From contig NZ_JACEMU010000004.1 of the NCBI RefSeq assembly GCF_013868135.1, forward strand, positions 1,302,001-1,366,000: a stretch of 64,000 bases of DNA, given 5' to 3'. A model generated the notes under the pieces. It searched no databases and was not told where the DNA came from. It was given only the letters and a program-made list of their open reading frames with translations. The first letter of the stretch is position 1. Each line of letters starts with the position of its first letter. Below are positions 1 through 9,243 of the stretch, in pieces. Origin of the DNA: Paracoccus sp. S1E-3 (GTDB lineage Bacteria; Pseudomonadota; Alphaproteobacteria; Rhodobacterales; Rhodobacteraceae). Position numbers and translations under genes: made by a program.

Positions 1-2
1 CG

Positions 3-1673
3 CTGCTGGAACGGATCTTCCGCCGCCGCAAGAAGATGCGCCCCGGTTTCGCCGAAAACGCCGGGCGGCTGACTTTCGCCGACCCCGATACGGCGCTGAA
101 GGACCCGCTGAACATCCTGCGCCTCTATGAGGAAGCGCTGCGCACCGGCGTCCTTATCCACCCCGAGGCGATGCGGCTGGTCGCATCGAACCTCGATCTG
201 ATCGACGATGACATGCGCGAAAACCCCGAAGCGGTGCGCATCTTCCTCGACCTGCTGCTGAAACACGGCAATCCGGAACGCGCGCTGCGCCGCATGAACG
301 AGCTGGGTGTTCTGGGCGCATTCATCCCCGAGTTCGAACCCATCGTCGCGATGATGCAGTTCAATGTCTACCACCACTACACGGTGGACGAGCACACCAT
401 TCAATGCATCGTCGCCCTGTCAGAGATCGAGCAGGGCCACGAGGTCGAGGACCTGCCCATCGCCAGCCGCATCATGGCCGGCGACATCAACCGTAGGGTG
501 CTGTATCTGGCCGTGCTGATGCATGACATCGGCAAGGGCCGCCCCGAGGATCACGCCATCATCGGCGCCCAGATCGCCCGGCGGGTGACCACCCGGCTTG
601 GCTTCTCGGCGGACGAGGTCGAAACGGTGGAATGGCTGGTGCGGAATCACCTTGTCATGTCGGACGTGGCGCAGAAGCGTGACATCTCGGACCCACGCAC
701 GATCCGCGACTTCGCCAAGGCGGTGAAGTCACGCCGCAGGCTCGATCTGCTGCTGGTGTTGACGGTCTGCGACATTCGCGGCGTCGGGCCGGGGACGTGG
801 AACAACTGGAAGGCGGTGCTGCTGCGCCAGCTTTACGAGCAGACCGCCACCGTGCTCGACAGCGGCATGGAGGCGCTGAACCGCGATCAGCGCCGCGACG
901 AGGCCAAGCGCGCCCTGCGTCATCTGCTGGTCGCGCAGGGCTGGGAGGCCAAGGCGATCCGGGCCGAGACCTCGCGTCATTACGCCAATTACTGGCAGGG
1001 CCTGCCGACCGAGACGCAGGCCGTCTTTGCCCGCCTGCTGAACGGTATTTCCGATAACGAGATCCGCATCGACCTGCATCCCGATGCCGACCGCGACGCC
1101 ACCCGCGCCGCCTTTGTGCTGGCCGATCATCCCGGCATCTTCTCGCGGCTGGCAGGCGCATTGGCGCTGGTGGGGGCCAATGTGGTCGATGCGCGCACCT
1201 ATACCTCCAAGGACGGCTATGCCACGGCGGTGTTCTGGGTGCAGGATTCCGAAGGTCATCCCTATGACGCCGAACGCCTGCCGCGCCTGACCAAGATGAT
1301 CGACCGGACGCTGAAGGGCGAGGTGGTGGCCCGCGACGCCTTCGCCGACAAGGACCAGATGAAGAAGCGCGACCGCGCCTTCAAATTCCCGACGCATATC
1401 ACCTTCGACAATGACGGCTCCGAAATCTACACCATCGTCGAGGTGGACACCCGCGACCGTCCCGGTCTGCTTTACGATCTGACCCGGACACTGGCGGCCA
1501 ATCACATCCAGATCGCCAGCGCCGTGATCGCCACCTACGGCGCGCAGGTGGTCGATAGCTTTTACGTCAAGGACGCCTTCGGGCTGAAGCTGCACCAGCC
1601 AGCCCGTCGCGAGACCCTTGAGAAGAAACTGCGTCAGGCGATCCGCGAAGGCGCCGAGCGGGCAGGAGCATAA
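3..1673 (+). CDS. glnD: [Protein-PII] uridylyltransferase / uridylyl-removing enzyme, 3' part
   Basis: Partial gene that enters from the left edge; the frame is open from base 3, giving about 556 C-terminal residues of a protein usually near 900. GlnD is the cytoplasmic nitrogen sensor that uridylylates PII proteins when glutamine is low and removes the UMP when it is high. An HD domain is visible (HHYTVDEH and later LMHDIGKG), which carries the uridylyl-removing activity, followed by two C-terminal ACT domains (ADHPGIFSRLAGAL and DTRDRPGLLYDLTRTL) that bind glutamine. The nucleotidyltransferase domain lies outside the window. murJ follows after 2 bases, so the two are probably cotranscribed. 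Confidence 0.95.
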   Translation: MLERIFRRRKKMRPGFAENAGRLTFADPDTALKDPLNILRLYEEALRTGVLIHPEAMRLVASNLDLIDDDMRENPEAVRIFLDLLLKHGNPERALRRMNELGVLGAFIPEFEPIVAMMQFNVYHHYTVDEHTIQCIVALSEIEQGHEVEDLPIASRIMAGDINRRVLYLAVLMHDIGKGRPEDHAIIGAQIARRVTTRLGFSADEVETVEWLVRNHLVMSDVAQKRDISDPRTIRDFAKAVKSRRRLDLLLVLTVCDIRGVGPGTWNNWKAVLLRQLYEQTATVLDSGMEALNRDQRRDEAKRALRHLLVAQGWEAKAIRAETSRHYANYWQGLPTETQAVFARLLNGISDNEIRIDLHPDADRDATRAAFVLADHPGIFSRLAGALALVGANVVDARTYTSKDGYATAVFWVQDSEGHPYDAERLPRLTKMIDRTLKGEVVARDAFADKDQMKKRDRAFKFPTHITFDNDGSEIYTIVEVDTRDRPGLLYDLTRTLAANHIQIASAVIATYGAQVVDSFYVKDAFGLKLHQPARRETLEKKLRQAIREGAERAGA

Positions 1674-1675
1674 GC

Positions 1676-3202
1676 ATGAAGAAATCCATGGTGGCCGGGT
1701 TCATCTCGGTCGGATTGTGGACGTTTTTGTCCCGCATCACCGGTTTTGTCCGCGACATCCTGATGGCCGCCTGGCTCGGCACCGGCCCGGTTGCCGAAGC
1801 GTTTCTGGTGGCCCTTTCGCTGCCCAATATGTTCCGCCGCTTCTTCGCGGAAGGTGCCTTCAACACCGCTTTCGTCCCGATGTTTTCCAAAAAGCTGGAA
1901 GGCGGCGATGACCCGCAGGGCTTTGCCGAGGACGCCTTCGCCGGGCTCAGCTTCGTGCTGCTGGTCTTTACCGCGCTCGGCATGATCCTGATGCCGGGCC
2001 TGGTCTGGCTGATGGCGGCCGGTTTTGTGGGCGACGAGCGTTTCGACCTCGCCGTCGAATACGGGCGCATCACTTTTCCCTATATCCTGCTGATCTCGCT
2101 GGCCTCGATGGTCGGCGGCGTGCTGAACGCCAATCACCGCTTCACCGCCGCCGCTGCTGCCCCAGTGCTGCTGAACCTTCTGTTCATCGTCGCCATGTAT
2201 CTTGGCCGCTGGTTCGGCTGGGATCTGGGCCTGACACTCGCCTGGGCCACGCCGGTGACCGGCATTGCCCAGCTTGGCCTTGTGTGGTGGGACGCCCATC
2301 GCAACGGGTGGAGCTTTCGGCCCCGCCGTCCCCGGCTGACCCCGGATCTGCGGCGGCTGCTGGCCATTGCCCTGCCTGCCATGTTCGCGGGCGGCGTGGT
2401 GCAGATCAACCTGCTGGTCGGCCGTCAGGTCGGCTCGTTCTTCGAGGGCGCGATCGCGTGGCTCAGCTATTCGGACCGGCTCTATCAGCTGCCGCTCGGC
2501 GTCGTCGGCGCCGCGGTGGCGGTGGTGCTGCTGCCTGAACTGGCCCGACGCCTGCGGGCCGAGGATCATGCCGGCGGGCAGGCCGCATTTTCGCGCGCGC
2601 TGGAATTCGGGCTGTTCCTGACCCTGCCCGCCGCCTTCGCGATCAGCGTGATCGCGGTGCCTATGGTCTCGACCCTGTTCGAGCGGGGCGAGTTCACCGC
2701 CTTCGACACCCGCCAGACCGCCAATGCGCTGATCGTCTATGCGCTCGGCCTGCCCGCCTTCGTGCTGCAAAAGATTCTGCAACCGCTGTATTTTGCCCGC
2801 GAGGACACCCGCACCCCCTTCCGCTTCGCGGTCATTTCCATGGTTGTGAACGCCGTGGTGGCCTTTGGATTGATGGGCGTGCTGGGCTTTCTGGCGGCCG
2901 CTATCGGGACCTCGGTCGCGGCATGGGTCATGGTCGGGCAACTGTGGTGGGGGACGCGCCATATGGGCCAGTCGGTGCGGGCCGATGCCCGGGTCCGCCG
3001 GACCGCGCCGCGGATCGCGCTGTCCTCGGCGCTGATGGCGGCGGCGCTGTGGGGGATCAACCTGTGGACCGACCGCATCGGGATGCACCGCCTGCCCGAA
3101 CTGGCCTTGCTGGTCTTTGGCGGGGCGACGATCTATTTCGCGCTCAGCTTCGCGACCGGCGCGATCACGCTGGCCGACCTGAAGCGGAACGTGAAGCGTT
3201 AA
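1676..3202 (+). CDS. murJ: Lipid II flippase MurJ (MviN)
   Basis: A 508-residue polytopic membrane protein of the MVF/MurJ family, which flips lipid II from the cytoplasmic to the periplasmic face of the inner membrane for peptidoglycan synthesis. The N-terminus (SRITGFVRDILMAAWLGTG) and the following PNMFRRFFAEGAFNTAFVP segment are family signatures, and the length fits 14 transmembrane helices. The start lies 2 bases after the glnD stop, with GGAG in the end of glnD as a plausible ribosome site. Its stop overlaps that of the convergent ccdA by 4 bases. Confidence 0.95.
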   Translation: MKKSMVAGFISVGLWTFLSRITGFVRDILMAAWLGTGPVAEAFLVALSLPNMFRRFFAEGAFNTAFVPMFSKKLEGGDDPQGFAEDAFAGLSFVLLVFTALGMILMPGLVWLMAAGFVGDERFDLAVEYGRITFPYILLISLASMVGGVLNANHRFTAAAAAPVLLNLLFIVAMYLGRWFGWDLGLTLAWATPVTGIAQLGLVWWDAHRNGWSFRPRRPRLTPDLRRLLAIALPAMFAGGVVQINLLVGRQVGSFFEGAIAWLSYSDRLYQLPLGVVGAAVAVVLLPELARRLRAEDHAGGQAAFSRALEFGLFLTLPAAFAISVIAVPMVSTLFERGEFTAFDTRQTANALIVYALGLPAFVLQKILQPLYFAREDTRTPFRFAVISMVVNAVVAFGLMGVLGFLAAAIGTSVAAWVMVGQLWWGTRHMGQSVRADARVRRTAPRIALSSALMAAALWGINLWTDRIGMHRLPELALLVFGGATIYFALSFATGAITLADLKRNVKR

Positions 3203-3942
3203 CCGAGGTTGGCGAGGCCGGGAAAGGTTTCCAGCATCCAATAGGACAGGTCGGCCATTCGCCCGCTGATCAGCATCAGCCCGACGAAGATCAGCAGCAC
3301 GCCCATGACGCGCTCGATCGTCTTCATATAGGGCTTGATGCGATTCATCACGCCGATGGCGCGGTTGATGAAAATGGCCGAAAGCAGGAACGGAATGCCC
3401 AGCCCCAGGGCGTAGACCGCCAGCAGCACGGTGCCCCGCGTGGCATCGGCATCGGTCGCGGCCAAGGACAGGATCGTGCCGAGCAAGGGACCGATGCAGG
3501 GCGTCCAGCCAAAGGCAAAGGCCAGACCCAGCACGTAGGCGCCAAAGGCGGATCCGCCCTGATCGCCGGTGTCCAGCCGCGCCTCGCGGTCCAGCAGGGG
3601 AATGCGGAAGACATGCAGGAAATGCAGGCCCATGACAATCACGGCGACGCCGGCGATCCGCGCCAGCCAGACCTGATATTCCAGAAACGCCCGCCCCAGG
3701 GCCGAGGCCGCGAAGCCCATGACCAGAAACACCGTGGACAGGCCCAGCACGAACATCAAGGCGGCGGGCACGGCGCTGCGCTCGCCCGATTTCAGGCCGT
3801 TCACCCCGACACCGGTCATATAGGCCAGATAAGGCGGCACGATGGGCAGCACGCAGGGCGACAGAAACGACACCACCCCGGCCAGCAGGGCGACAAGGGC
3901 GGCGGGCAGGAAGCCTGCGTCGATCAGATCAATTCCAAACAT
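3199..3942 (-). CDS. ccdA: Cytochrome c biogenesis protein CcdA
   Basis: A 247-residue membrane protein of the CcdA/DsbD transmembrane family, which carries reducing equivalents from cytoplasmic thioredoxin across the inner membrane for cytochrome c maturation. The protein has about six membrane segments. The two redox cysteines lie in the paired motifs FLSPCVLPIVPPYLAY near the N-terminus and FGWTPCIGPLLGT in the middle. It is convergent with murJ, with overlapping 3' ends. No other cytochrome c maturation gene lies nearby. Confidence 0.93.
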   Translation of the reverse strand: MFGIDLIDAGFLPAALVALLAGVVSFLSPCVLPIVPPYLAYMTGVGVNGLKSGERSAVPAALMFVLGLSTVFLVMGFAASALGRAFLEYQVWLARIAGVAVIVMGLHFLHVFRIPLLDREARLDTGDQGGSAFGAYVLGLAFAFGWTPCIGPLLGTILSLAATDADATRGTVLLAVYALGLGIPFLLSAIFINRAIGVMNRIKPYMKTIERVMGVLLIFVGLMLISGRMADLSYWMLETFPGLANLG

Positions 3943-4011
3943 GCGGCGAGACTAGAGATTTTCGCGTCCCGCGCCAGAGGACAGCCTGTCACAGTCTCGT
4001 AAACGAACGAA

Positions 4012-4040
4012 AAAGGGCCCGCCAGTCCGGCGGGCCCTTT
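4012..4040 (-). terminator. Rho-independent terminator of rne
   Basis: A perfect 12-base stem (4012-4023 with 4029-4040, arm AAAGGGCCCGCC) and 5-base loop lies about 25 bases downstream of the rne stop. Read on the minus strand it is followed by a T-rich tract. It could also stop transcripts entering from the plus side. Confidence 0.85.
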
Positions 4041-4063
4041 CTCGTCATCGCCCTTCGGCCAGA

Positions 4064-6619
4064 TCAGCCGATGGACCACCAGCCGCGCCGCTTGGGGCGC
4101 GCCGGGGCCTCGGTCACGACTTCCGTCACCACCTCGGCGGCGGGGGCTGGGGTTGCAGCGGTTGCTGCGGCGGTCGCGACTTCCGGCGCGGGCGCCACTT
4201 CGGCGGCCTCGGTTGCGGCAGCGGCGTCTTCGGCCTGCACATCGGCCTGCTCACGGGCCGCAGCGGCGGCATCGGCCAGCACCGCATCCTGATCCGCCGC
4301 GCCTTCACCGGCGTCACCCTCGCTCACCGGACCGGCTTCGGTTTCCAGCAAGGCGTCGGCGGCCTCCGGATCGGCGATCTCCCCAGCCGCAGCGACCTCC
4401 ACCGGCTTGCGGCGCGAGCGGCTGCGCGAACGGCTGCGGGTCTTCGGCTGCTCCGGCTCGGCCTCGGCCTCCTCGGTCTCGGCTCCTTCGGCCTCGACCG
4501 TCTTGACCATCATTGGCGCCTCGTCGTTGTCTTCGGCCTCGTCCTCGCCGTTCTGATCGCGTCCCTCGGCGCGATCCTTGCCGCCCCGGCGACGGCGACG
4601 GCGGCGGCGCTTGGCGCGGCCCTCGCCATCGGCATCGTCCTCGGCGCGGGCATCGGCGGCTTCATCGGCCTCGATCTCGCGGTCGATCAGCAGTTCGGCG
4701 TCCTCTGCCTCATCGACGATGGTGTCATCCTCATCGATCTGCGCCATCAGCGTCGCATCCACGGTCAGAACCGGGGCCACGACCTCGGGCACCAGACGGG
4801 TCGCGGTCTTGAACTTTTCAATCGCGTAATCGGGCGAGATCAGCGTCGGATCGGCCTCGACCCGGACCGACATGCCGTAACGCCCCTCGATCATCGCGAT
4901 ATGCTCGCGCTTGGCGTTCATCAGGAAGTTCGCCACCGCGATCGGCGCCTTGACCAGCACCTCGCGCGAGCGTTTGCGGGTGCCTTCCTCCTCGATCGCG
5001 CGCAGGATCGTCAGCGCGAGGCTGTCATCGGACCGGATCAGACCGGTGCCATGGCAATGCGCGCAGGGCTGCGTGGTCGATTCCAGCATCCCCGGACGCA
5101 GGCGCTGGCGGCTCATTTCCATCAGGCCGAAGCCCGAGATCTTGCCGACCTGAATCCGCGCCCGATCCGTTTTCAGTTTTTCCTTCAGGCGTTTCTCGAC
5201 GGCCGCGTTGTTCTTGCGCTCGTCCATGTCGATGAAGTCGATGACGATCAGGCCCGCGAGGTCGCGCAGACGCAGCTGGCGCGCCACCTCGTCGCAGGCT
5301 TCAAGGTTGGTCTTGACCGCCGTATCTTCGATCGAGCCTTCTTTGGTCGCGCGGCCGGAGTTCACGTCGATCGCCACCAGCGCCTCGGTCACGCCGATGA
5401 CGATATAGCCGCCGGATTTCAGCTGCACGACCGGATTGAACATGCCGCCCAGATAGCCTTCGACCTGATAGCGCGCGAACAGCGGCATGGGATCGGTGTA
5501 ATGCTTCACGTTCTTGGCATGGGACGGCATGATCATCTTCATGAAGTCCTTGGCGGTGCGATAACCCCGCTCGCCCTCGACCAGCACCTCGTCGATCTCG
5601 CGGCTGTAGAGGTCGCGGATCGTGCGCTTGATCAGGTCGCCTTCCTCATAAATCGGCGCGGGCGCGACCGAGGCGAAGGTCACTTCGCGGATCTGCTCCC
5701 ACAGCCGCATCAGATATTCGTAATCGCGCTTGATCTCGGTCCGGGTGCGCTGGCTGCCGGCGGTGCGGATGATCAGCCCGGCGCCTTGCGGCACCTTCAG
5801 CTCGCCGGCGATGTCTTTCAGCTTCTTGCGGTCGGCGGCATTGGTGATCTTGCGGGAAATCCCGCCACCGCGCGCGGTGTTGGGCATCAGCACGCAATAG
5901 CGCCCTGCCAGCGACAGATAGGTGGTCAGCGCCGCACCCTTGTTGCCGCGTTCTTCCTTGACGACCTGAACCAGCATGATCTGGCGGACCTTGATCACCT
6001 CCTGGATCTTGTAGCGGCGGCCGCGCGGCTTTTTCGGCGCCCGGATTTCCTCGGTCACGTCCTCCTCGGCGACCGATTCGATGCTATCATCGGCCTCGGC
6101 GCCCTCATCGGCGGTCTCGGTCATCGCCTCAAAGGCAGCCGTTTCGACCTCGACTAGGACTTCCGCCTCGACCGGGGCGTCTTCGGCGTGGTCGACGACC
6201 TCCATGCCCGGAATTTCGTCCGAGGCGGCCACCACATCGCCCGATTCGGCCTTTTCGGCACGGGCCGGGCGACGCGGCTTGCGGCCGCCGGATTTTTCGC
6301 GCGCGGCTTCCTCGGCGGCAACGGCCTCGGCATAGGCGCGCTCTTCCTCCATCAGCGCCTGACGGTCGGCGGCAGGGATCTGGTAGTAATCCGGGTGGAT
6401 CTCGGCGAAGGCCAGGAAGCCGTGGCGGTTGCCGCCGTAATCCACGAAGGCGGCCTGAAGCGAGGGTTCGACCCGCGTCACCTTCGCCAGATAGATATTG
6501 CCAGCAAGCTGCCGCTTGTTGACGGTCTCGAAATCAAACTCCTCGACCTTGGTTCCATCCACCACGACGACGCGGGTTTCTTCCGCATGCGTCGCGTCGA
6601 TCAGCATTTTCTTTGCCAT
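4064..6619 (-). CDS. rne: Ribonuclease E/G
   Basis: An 851-residue endoribonuclease that starts degradation of mRNA and processes rRNA and tRNA precursors, and that scaffolds the degradosome. The N-terminus MAKKMLIDATHAEETRVVVV is typical of alphaproteobacterial RNase E. An S1 domain is interrupted by an acidic insertion (roughly residues 85-205), as is common in this group. The catalytic core follows, with the zinc-link cysteines in CAHCHGTG. The C-terminal third is an acidic, Ala/Glu-rich tail with an Arg-rich KRRRRRRRRGGKD patch that probably binds RNA. I start at 6619 because of the GAAAG upstream and family length; 32 further codons are open but look untranslated. Confidence 0.95.
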   Translation of the reverse strand: MAKKMLIDATHAEETRVVVVDGTKVEEFDFETVNKRQLAGNIYLAKVTRVEPSLQAAFVDYGGNRHGFLAFAEIHPDYYQIPAADRQALMEEERAYAEAVAAEEAAREKSGGRKPRRPARAEKAESGDVVAASDEIPGMEVVDHAEDAPVEAEVLVEVETAAFEAMTETADEGAEADDSIESVAEEDVTEEIRAPKKPRGRRYKIQEVIKVRQIMLVQVVKEERGNKGAALTTYLSLAGRYCVLMPNTARGGGISRKITNAADRKKLKDIAGELKVPQGAGLIIRTAGSQRTRTEIKRDYEYLMRLWEQIREVTFASVAPAPIYEEGDLIKRTIRDLYSREIDEVLVEGERGYRTAKDFMKMIMPSHAKNVKHYTDPMPLFARYQVEGYLGGMFNPVVQLKSGGYIVIGVTEALVAIDVNSGRATKEGSIEDTAVKTNLEACDEVARQLRLRDLAGLIVIDFIDMDERKNNAAVEKRLKEKLKTDRARIQVGKISGFGLMEMSRQRLRPGMLESTTQPCAHCHGTGLIRSDDSLALTILRAIEEEGTRKRSREVLVKAPIAVANFLMNAKREHIAMIEGRYGMSVRVEADPTLISPDYAIEKFKTATRLVPEVVAPVLTVDATLMAQIDEDDTIVDEAEDAELLIDREIEADEAADARAEDDADGEGRAKRRRRRRRRGGKDRAEGRDQNGEDEAEDNDEAPMMVKTVEAEGAETEEAEAEPEQPKTRSRSRSRSRRKPVEVAAAGEIADPEAADALLETEAGPVSEGDAGEGAADQDAVLADAAAAAREQADVQAEDAAAATEAAEVAPAPEVATAAATAATPAPAAEVVTEVVTEAPARPKRRGWWSIG

Positions 6620-7081
6620 TGTTATGTCTTTCACGCAGCCCCCCGCCCCGGCTTCCAGCCGGGATGCGTTGCGGGACGCGGCTTGATGGGGACGCGGGCG
6701 CGGCGACAGGGGCATCTGCGGAGGGTGAGCCCCGCAGCAATTCCGCCCCGATGAGTCGCGCGCGTTGCATCGCGTCTGTTACCTCTTGGCCCCCGCCATG
6801 GGCTGAGGGGCAGCGAATGTCAGCCCTCGCGCGGGAAGCGCCGCAGGGCGGTTTTTCTTGGCGGACAGCGGCCACCTCGGGGTGTGCCGGCCTCCGCTGC
6901 GAAACTGATGGCGCGTTCATCCAGATACGTTTCAACCGATGGTTGCATGACCGCGCATGCTTTGAACATAAGGGCGGCGGGGCCGAAAGTTCAATGGGAA
7001 ACTGAATATCGCAGGATTATCATCAAACGGTTAACGCGGCTCGTCCCGGCACCATCAAGGCAACGCGCAGCCGCCCCTGCA
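6620..7081 (-). other. Long non-coding leader region of rne
   Basis: About 460 bases separate the rne start from the next gene. No open frame here has protein-like composition. The stretch holds a promoter-like sequence near 6965-6994 and would give a leader of about 340 nucleotides. It contains several GC-rich short hairpins, for example around 6836-6860. In E. coli a leader of about this size autoregulates rne; the same role here is inference. Confidence 0.55.
6965..6994 (-). promoter_or_regulatory. rne: Candidate rne promoter
   Basis: On the minus strand a -35-like TTGAAC (6989-6994) and a -10-like TATGTT (6965-6970) are separated by 18 bases. Transcription would start near 6958. Only the spacing and consensus match support this. 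Confidence 0.4.
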
Positions 7082-7618
7082 TCAGGAGTCGCAGGGCCAG
7101 TCCCCGCCACAGTTCAGCCTGCGCAGACCGTCCAAGGCGGGATCCTCGGCCGGGCGCAGCACCTCGGTCAGGAAGGGCAGATAGGGCGGCCACCACCATG
7201 GCGCGTCTTTCAGCACGGCCTGAAAGCCCACCAGCGCGGTCCGTTCGGCCTGCACCCGCCCGGCGCCATCCATCGGCGCCAACAGATAGGTTAGCCGCAC
7301 GCGGCGCGCGGCATATTTCCCCAGATGCGCCGCCATCATCGCATCAAATTCCGGGTTATCGACACCGCGCAGAGCGCCGCGGTCTTCGGGCAGCAGCGCC
7401 CATTCCGGCTGCGGCGCATCGCCCGGCTGAAGCTGGCGGATGCTGCACATCTCACCTGGCTCGCCGGGATCATAGACACCGGTGATGACCGACTGAACAG
7501 GCACGGTCCAAGCCCCCGAAGCGCCAGCCTGCCACAGCCGTCCCACCCCGGCATCACCAAACAGACTGGCGCAGGGCGATATGTCCTGACGCCCATCGGG
7601 GGCACCAAACAGCAGCAC
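7082..7618 (-). CDS. Hypothetical protein, probable C-terminal part of a frameshifted gene
   Basis: A 178-residue frame with no family I recognise. It contains PWWWPPYLPFLTEVL near the C-terminus and ends in a cysteine-containing CGGDWPCDS. The start used is a GTG without a clear ribosome site. The same frame stays open and protein-like upstream to a stop at 7712-7714 (reading FTAIAWETALQ), but offers no good start codon there. Together with the overlapping frame 7638-7874 this suggests one gene of about 260 residues broken by a single-base shift near 7700-7712. The product would be a membrane-anchored protein of unknown role. Confidence 0.5.
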   Translation of the reverse strand: MLLFGAPDGRQDISPCASLFGDAGVGRLWQAGASGAWTVPVQSVITGVYDPGEPGEMCSIRQLQPGDAPQPEWALLPEDRGALRGVDNPEFDAMMAAHLGKYAARRVRLTYLLAPMDGAGRVQAERTALVGFQAVLKDAPWWWPPYLPFLTEVLRPAEDPALDGLRRLNCGGDWPCDS

Positions 7619-7637
7619 CTGCGTGCCCTGCAGCGCT

Positions 7638-7874
7638 TCAGGGACGGCGCCAGTCAGGCCGCCGCGTTGCAGCGCGGTTTCCCATGCGATGGCGGTGAAT
7701 AGCGGGCATGGTTAAGGACCAGAACAGCAGCGCCGTCTGCCCAGCCAATGCCAGCCCGGCACGACGCCAACGCCGCCGCGATGCTGCGATCAGCCCAATC
7801 AGAAGCAGCCCGAGCAGCAGCAGCGGCCAAGCCGCCACCCGCAGGGCCGCGACGACCAGTTCCAGCTGATCCAT
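7638..7874 (-). CDS. Hypothetical membrane protein, probable N-terminal part of the same frameshifted gene
   Basis: A 78-residue frame starting 24 bases after dctD. It has one or two hydrophobic segments (WPLLLLGLLLIGLIAA and LALAGQTALLFWSLT) separated by an Arg-rich turn. After SLTM the frame loses protein-like character and ends at 7638, while the neighbouring frame picks up PLFTAIAWETALQ. Removing one C from the CCC at about 7704-7706 would join the two. It may be cotranscribed with dctBD. Confidence 0.45.
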   Translation of the reverse strand: MDQLELVVAALRVAAWPLLLLGLLLIGLIAASRRRWRRAGLALAGQTALLFWSLTMPAIHRHRMGNRAATRRPDWRRP

Positions 7875-7898
7875 CAACCGCGCGCCCTCGGCCGCCTG

Positions 7899-9227
7899 TT
7901 AAAGATAGTCGCCCCGCGACAGGCCGTATTTCGCCATCTTCTCGTTCAGGGTCCGGCGCGGCAGGCACAATTCGTCCATCACCGCCGCGATGCTGCCCTT
8001 ATGCCGGCGCATGGTGTTGTCGATCAGCATCTTCTCGAAACTCTCGACATATTCCTTCAGCGGCTTGCCCTCGGTCGTGGTCGCCTGCGCCTGATCCTCG
8101 TCGCCCTCGGTCATCAGCAGCGAGGTGATCGAGCCGGAACCGCGCCGGTTCTGCAGCACCGCGCGCTCGGCCACGTTGATGAGCTGGCGGACATTGCCCG
8201 GCCACGGTGCCTGCAGCAGCTGCGCCGCTTCCTGCGCATTCACCTGCGGCGGCTCGCAGCCATATTCATCGGCGAACTGCTCGGTCATGCGGGTGAACAG
8301 GGCCAGGATATCCTCGCCGCGCGCGCGCAGGGGCGGCACGGTGATCTGCAGGGCGGACAGGCGATAGAATAGGTCGGGACGCAGCAGATCCTCGGGGCGG
8401 CGCCCATCGCCGCGGGCATTGGAAATGGCGATGATGCGGGTCTCGGCCGGGCTGCCCTGATCGGCGATGAAGCCCAGCAGCCGCGCCTGCAGGGCGTCGG
8501 GCAGCGCCTCGATGTCTTCAAGACACAGGGTGCCGCCGCGCGCTTCCTCGACCGCGGGAATGGCATCCTCCAGCGGGCCGAACAGCCGCGCGCCCAGCTT
8601 TTCGGGATCGAAGGCGGCGCAGGCGACGGGCACGAATTTCTTCGACGCGCGCGGTCCCACGGCATGCAGCGCATGGGCCACCAGCGTCTTGCCGGTGCCG
8701 GTCTCGCCGTCGATCAGGACGTGGCCGTCGGCCTGACCCAGATCCAGAATATCCTCGCGCAGGCGCTCCATTGCCGCCGACTGACCGACCAGCTTCGACA
8801 TCACCTGCTGGCCTTCCGACAGGTCGCGGCGCAGGGCGCGATTGTCCAGCGTCATGCGCCGGGCCTGCGTGGCCTTCTTGGCCAGTTCGGTCATGCGGTC
8901 GGGCTTGAAGGGCTTTTCCATGAAGTCCATGGCGCCCATCCGCATCGCCTCGACCGCCATCGGCACGTCGCCATGGCCGGTGATCATGATGACCGGAAGC
9001 GCGCTGTCGATACTCATCAGGCGTTTCAGGAAGGCCATGCCATCCATGCCGGGCATGCGGATGTCGCTGATGACGACGCCCGGCCAGTCGGGGCCGATTT
9101 CCTTCAGCGCATCCTCGGCCGAGGGGAAGGTCACCGTGTTGAACCCCGACAGGACCAGCCACTGGCTGATCGATTCGCGCATGTCGGGTTCGTCGTCGAC
9201 GATGGCGATTTGGAGCGTCTTGCTCAT
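7899..9227 (-). CDS. dctD: C4-dicarboxylate-type response regulator DctD, lacking the GAFTGA motif
   Basis: A 442-residue NtrC-family regulator paired with the kinase encoded just upstream. Residues about 5-120 form a receiver domain with the phospho-acceptor in VVISDIRMPG. The middle is an AAA+ domain with Walker A GETGTGKT and Walker B-like GGTLCLEDI. The C-terminus is a Fis-type helix-turn-helix (RRTLNEKMAKYGLS). Between LFG and GGTL the family normally carries GAFTGA, the sigma-54 contact loop; here that stretch reads PLEDAIPAVEEAR. The protein therefore probably does not act through sigma-54. The start at 9227 (MSKTLQIAIVDDE) fits the receiver domain better than an ATG 51 bases upstream. 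Confidence 0.85.
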   Translation of the reverse strand: MSKTLQIAIVDDEPDMRESISQWLVLSGFNTVTFPSAEDALKEIGPDWPGVVISDIRMPGMDGMAFLKRLMSIDSALPVIMITGHGDVPMAVEAMRMGAMDFMEKPFKPDRMTELAKKATQARRMTLDNRALRRDLSEGQQVMSKLVGQSAAMERLREDILDLGQADGHVLIDGETGTGKTLVAHALHAVGPRASKKFVPVACAAFDPEKLGARLFGPLEDAIPAVEEARGGTLCLEDIEALPDALQARLLGFIADQGSPAETRIIAISNARGDGRRPEDLLRPDLFYRLSALQITVPPLRARGEDILALFTRMTEQFADEYGCEPPQVNAQEAAQLLQAPWPGNVRQLINVAERAVLQNRRGSGSITSLLMTEGDEDQAQATTTEGKPLKEYVESFEKMLIDNTMRRHKGSIAAVMDELCLPRRTLNEKMAKYGLSRGDYL

Positions 9228-9243
9228 GCTTCTCAATTCCTTC

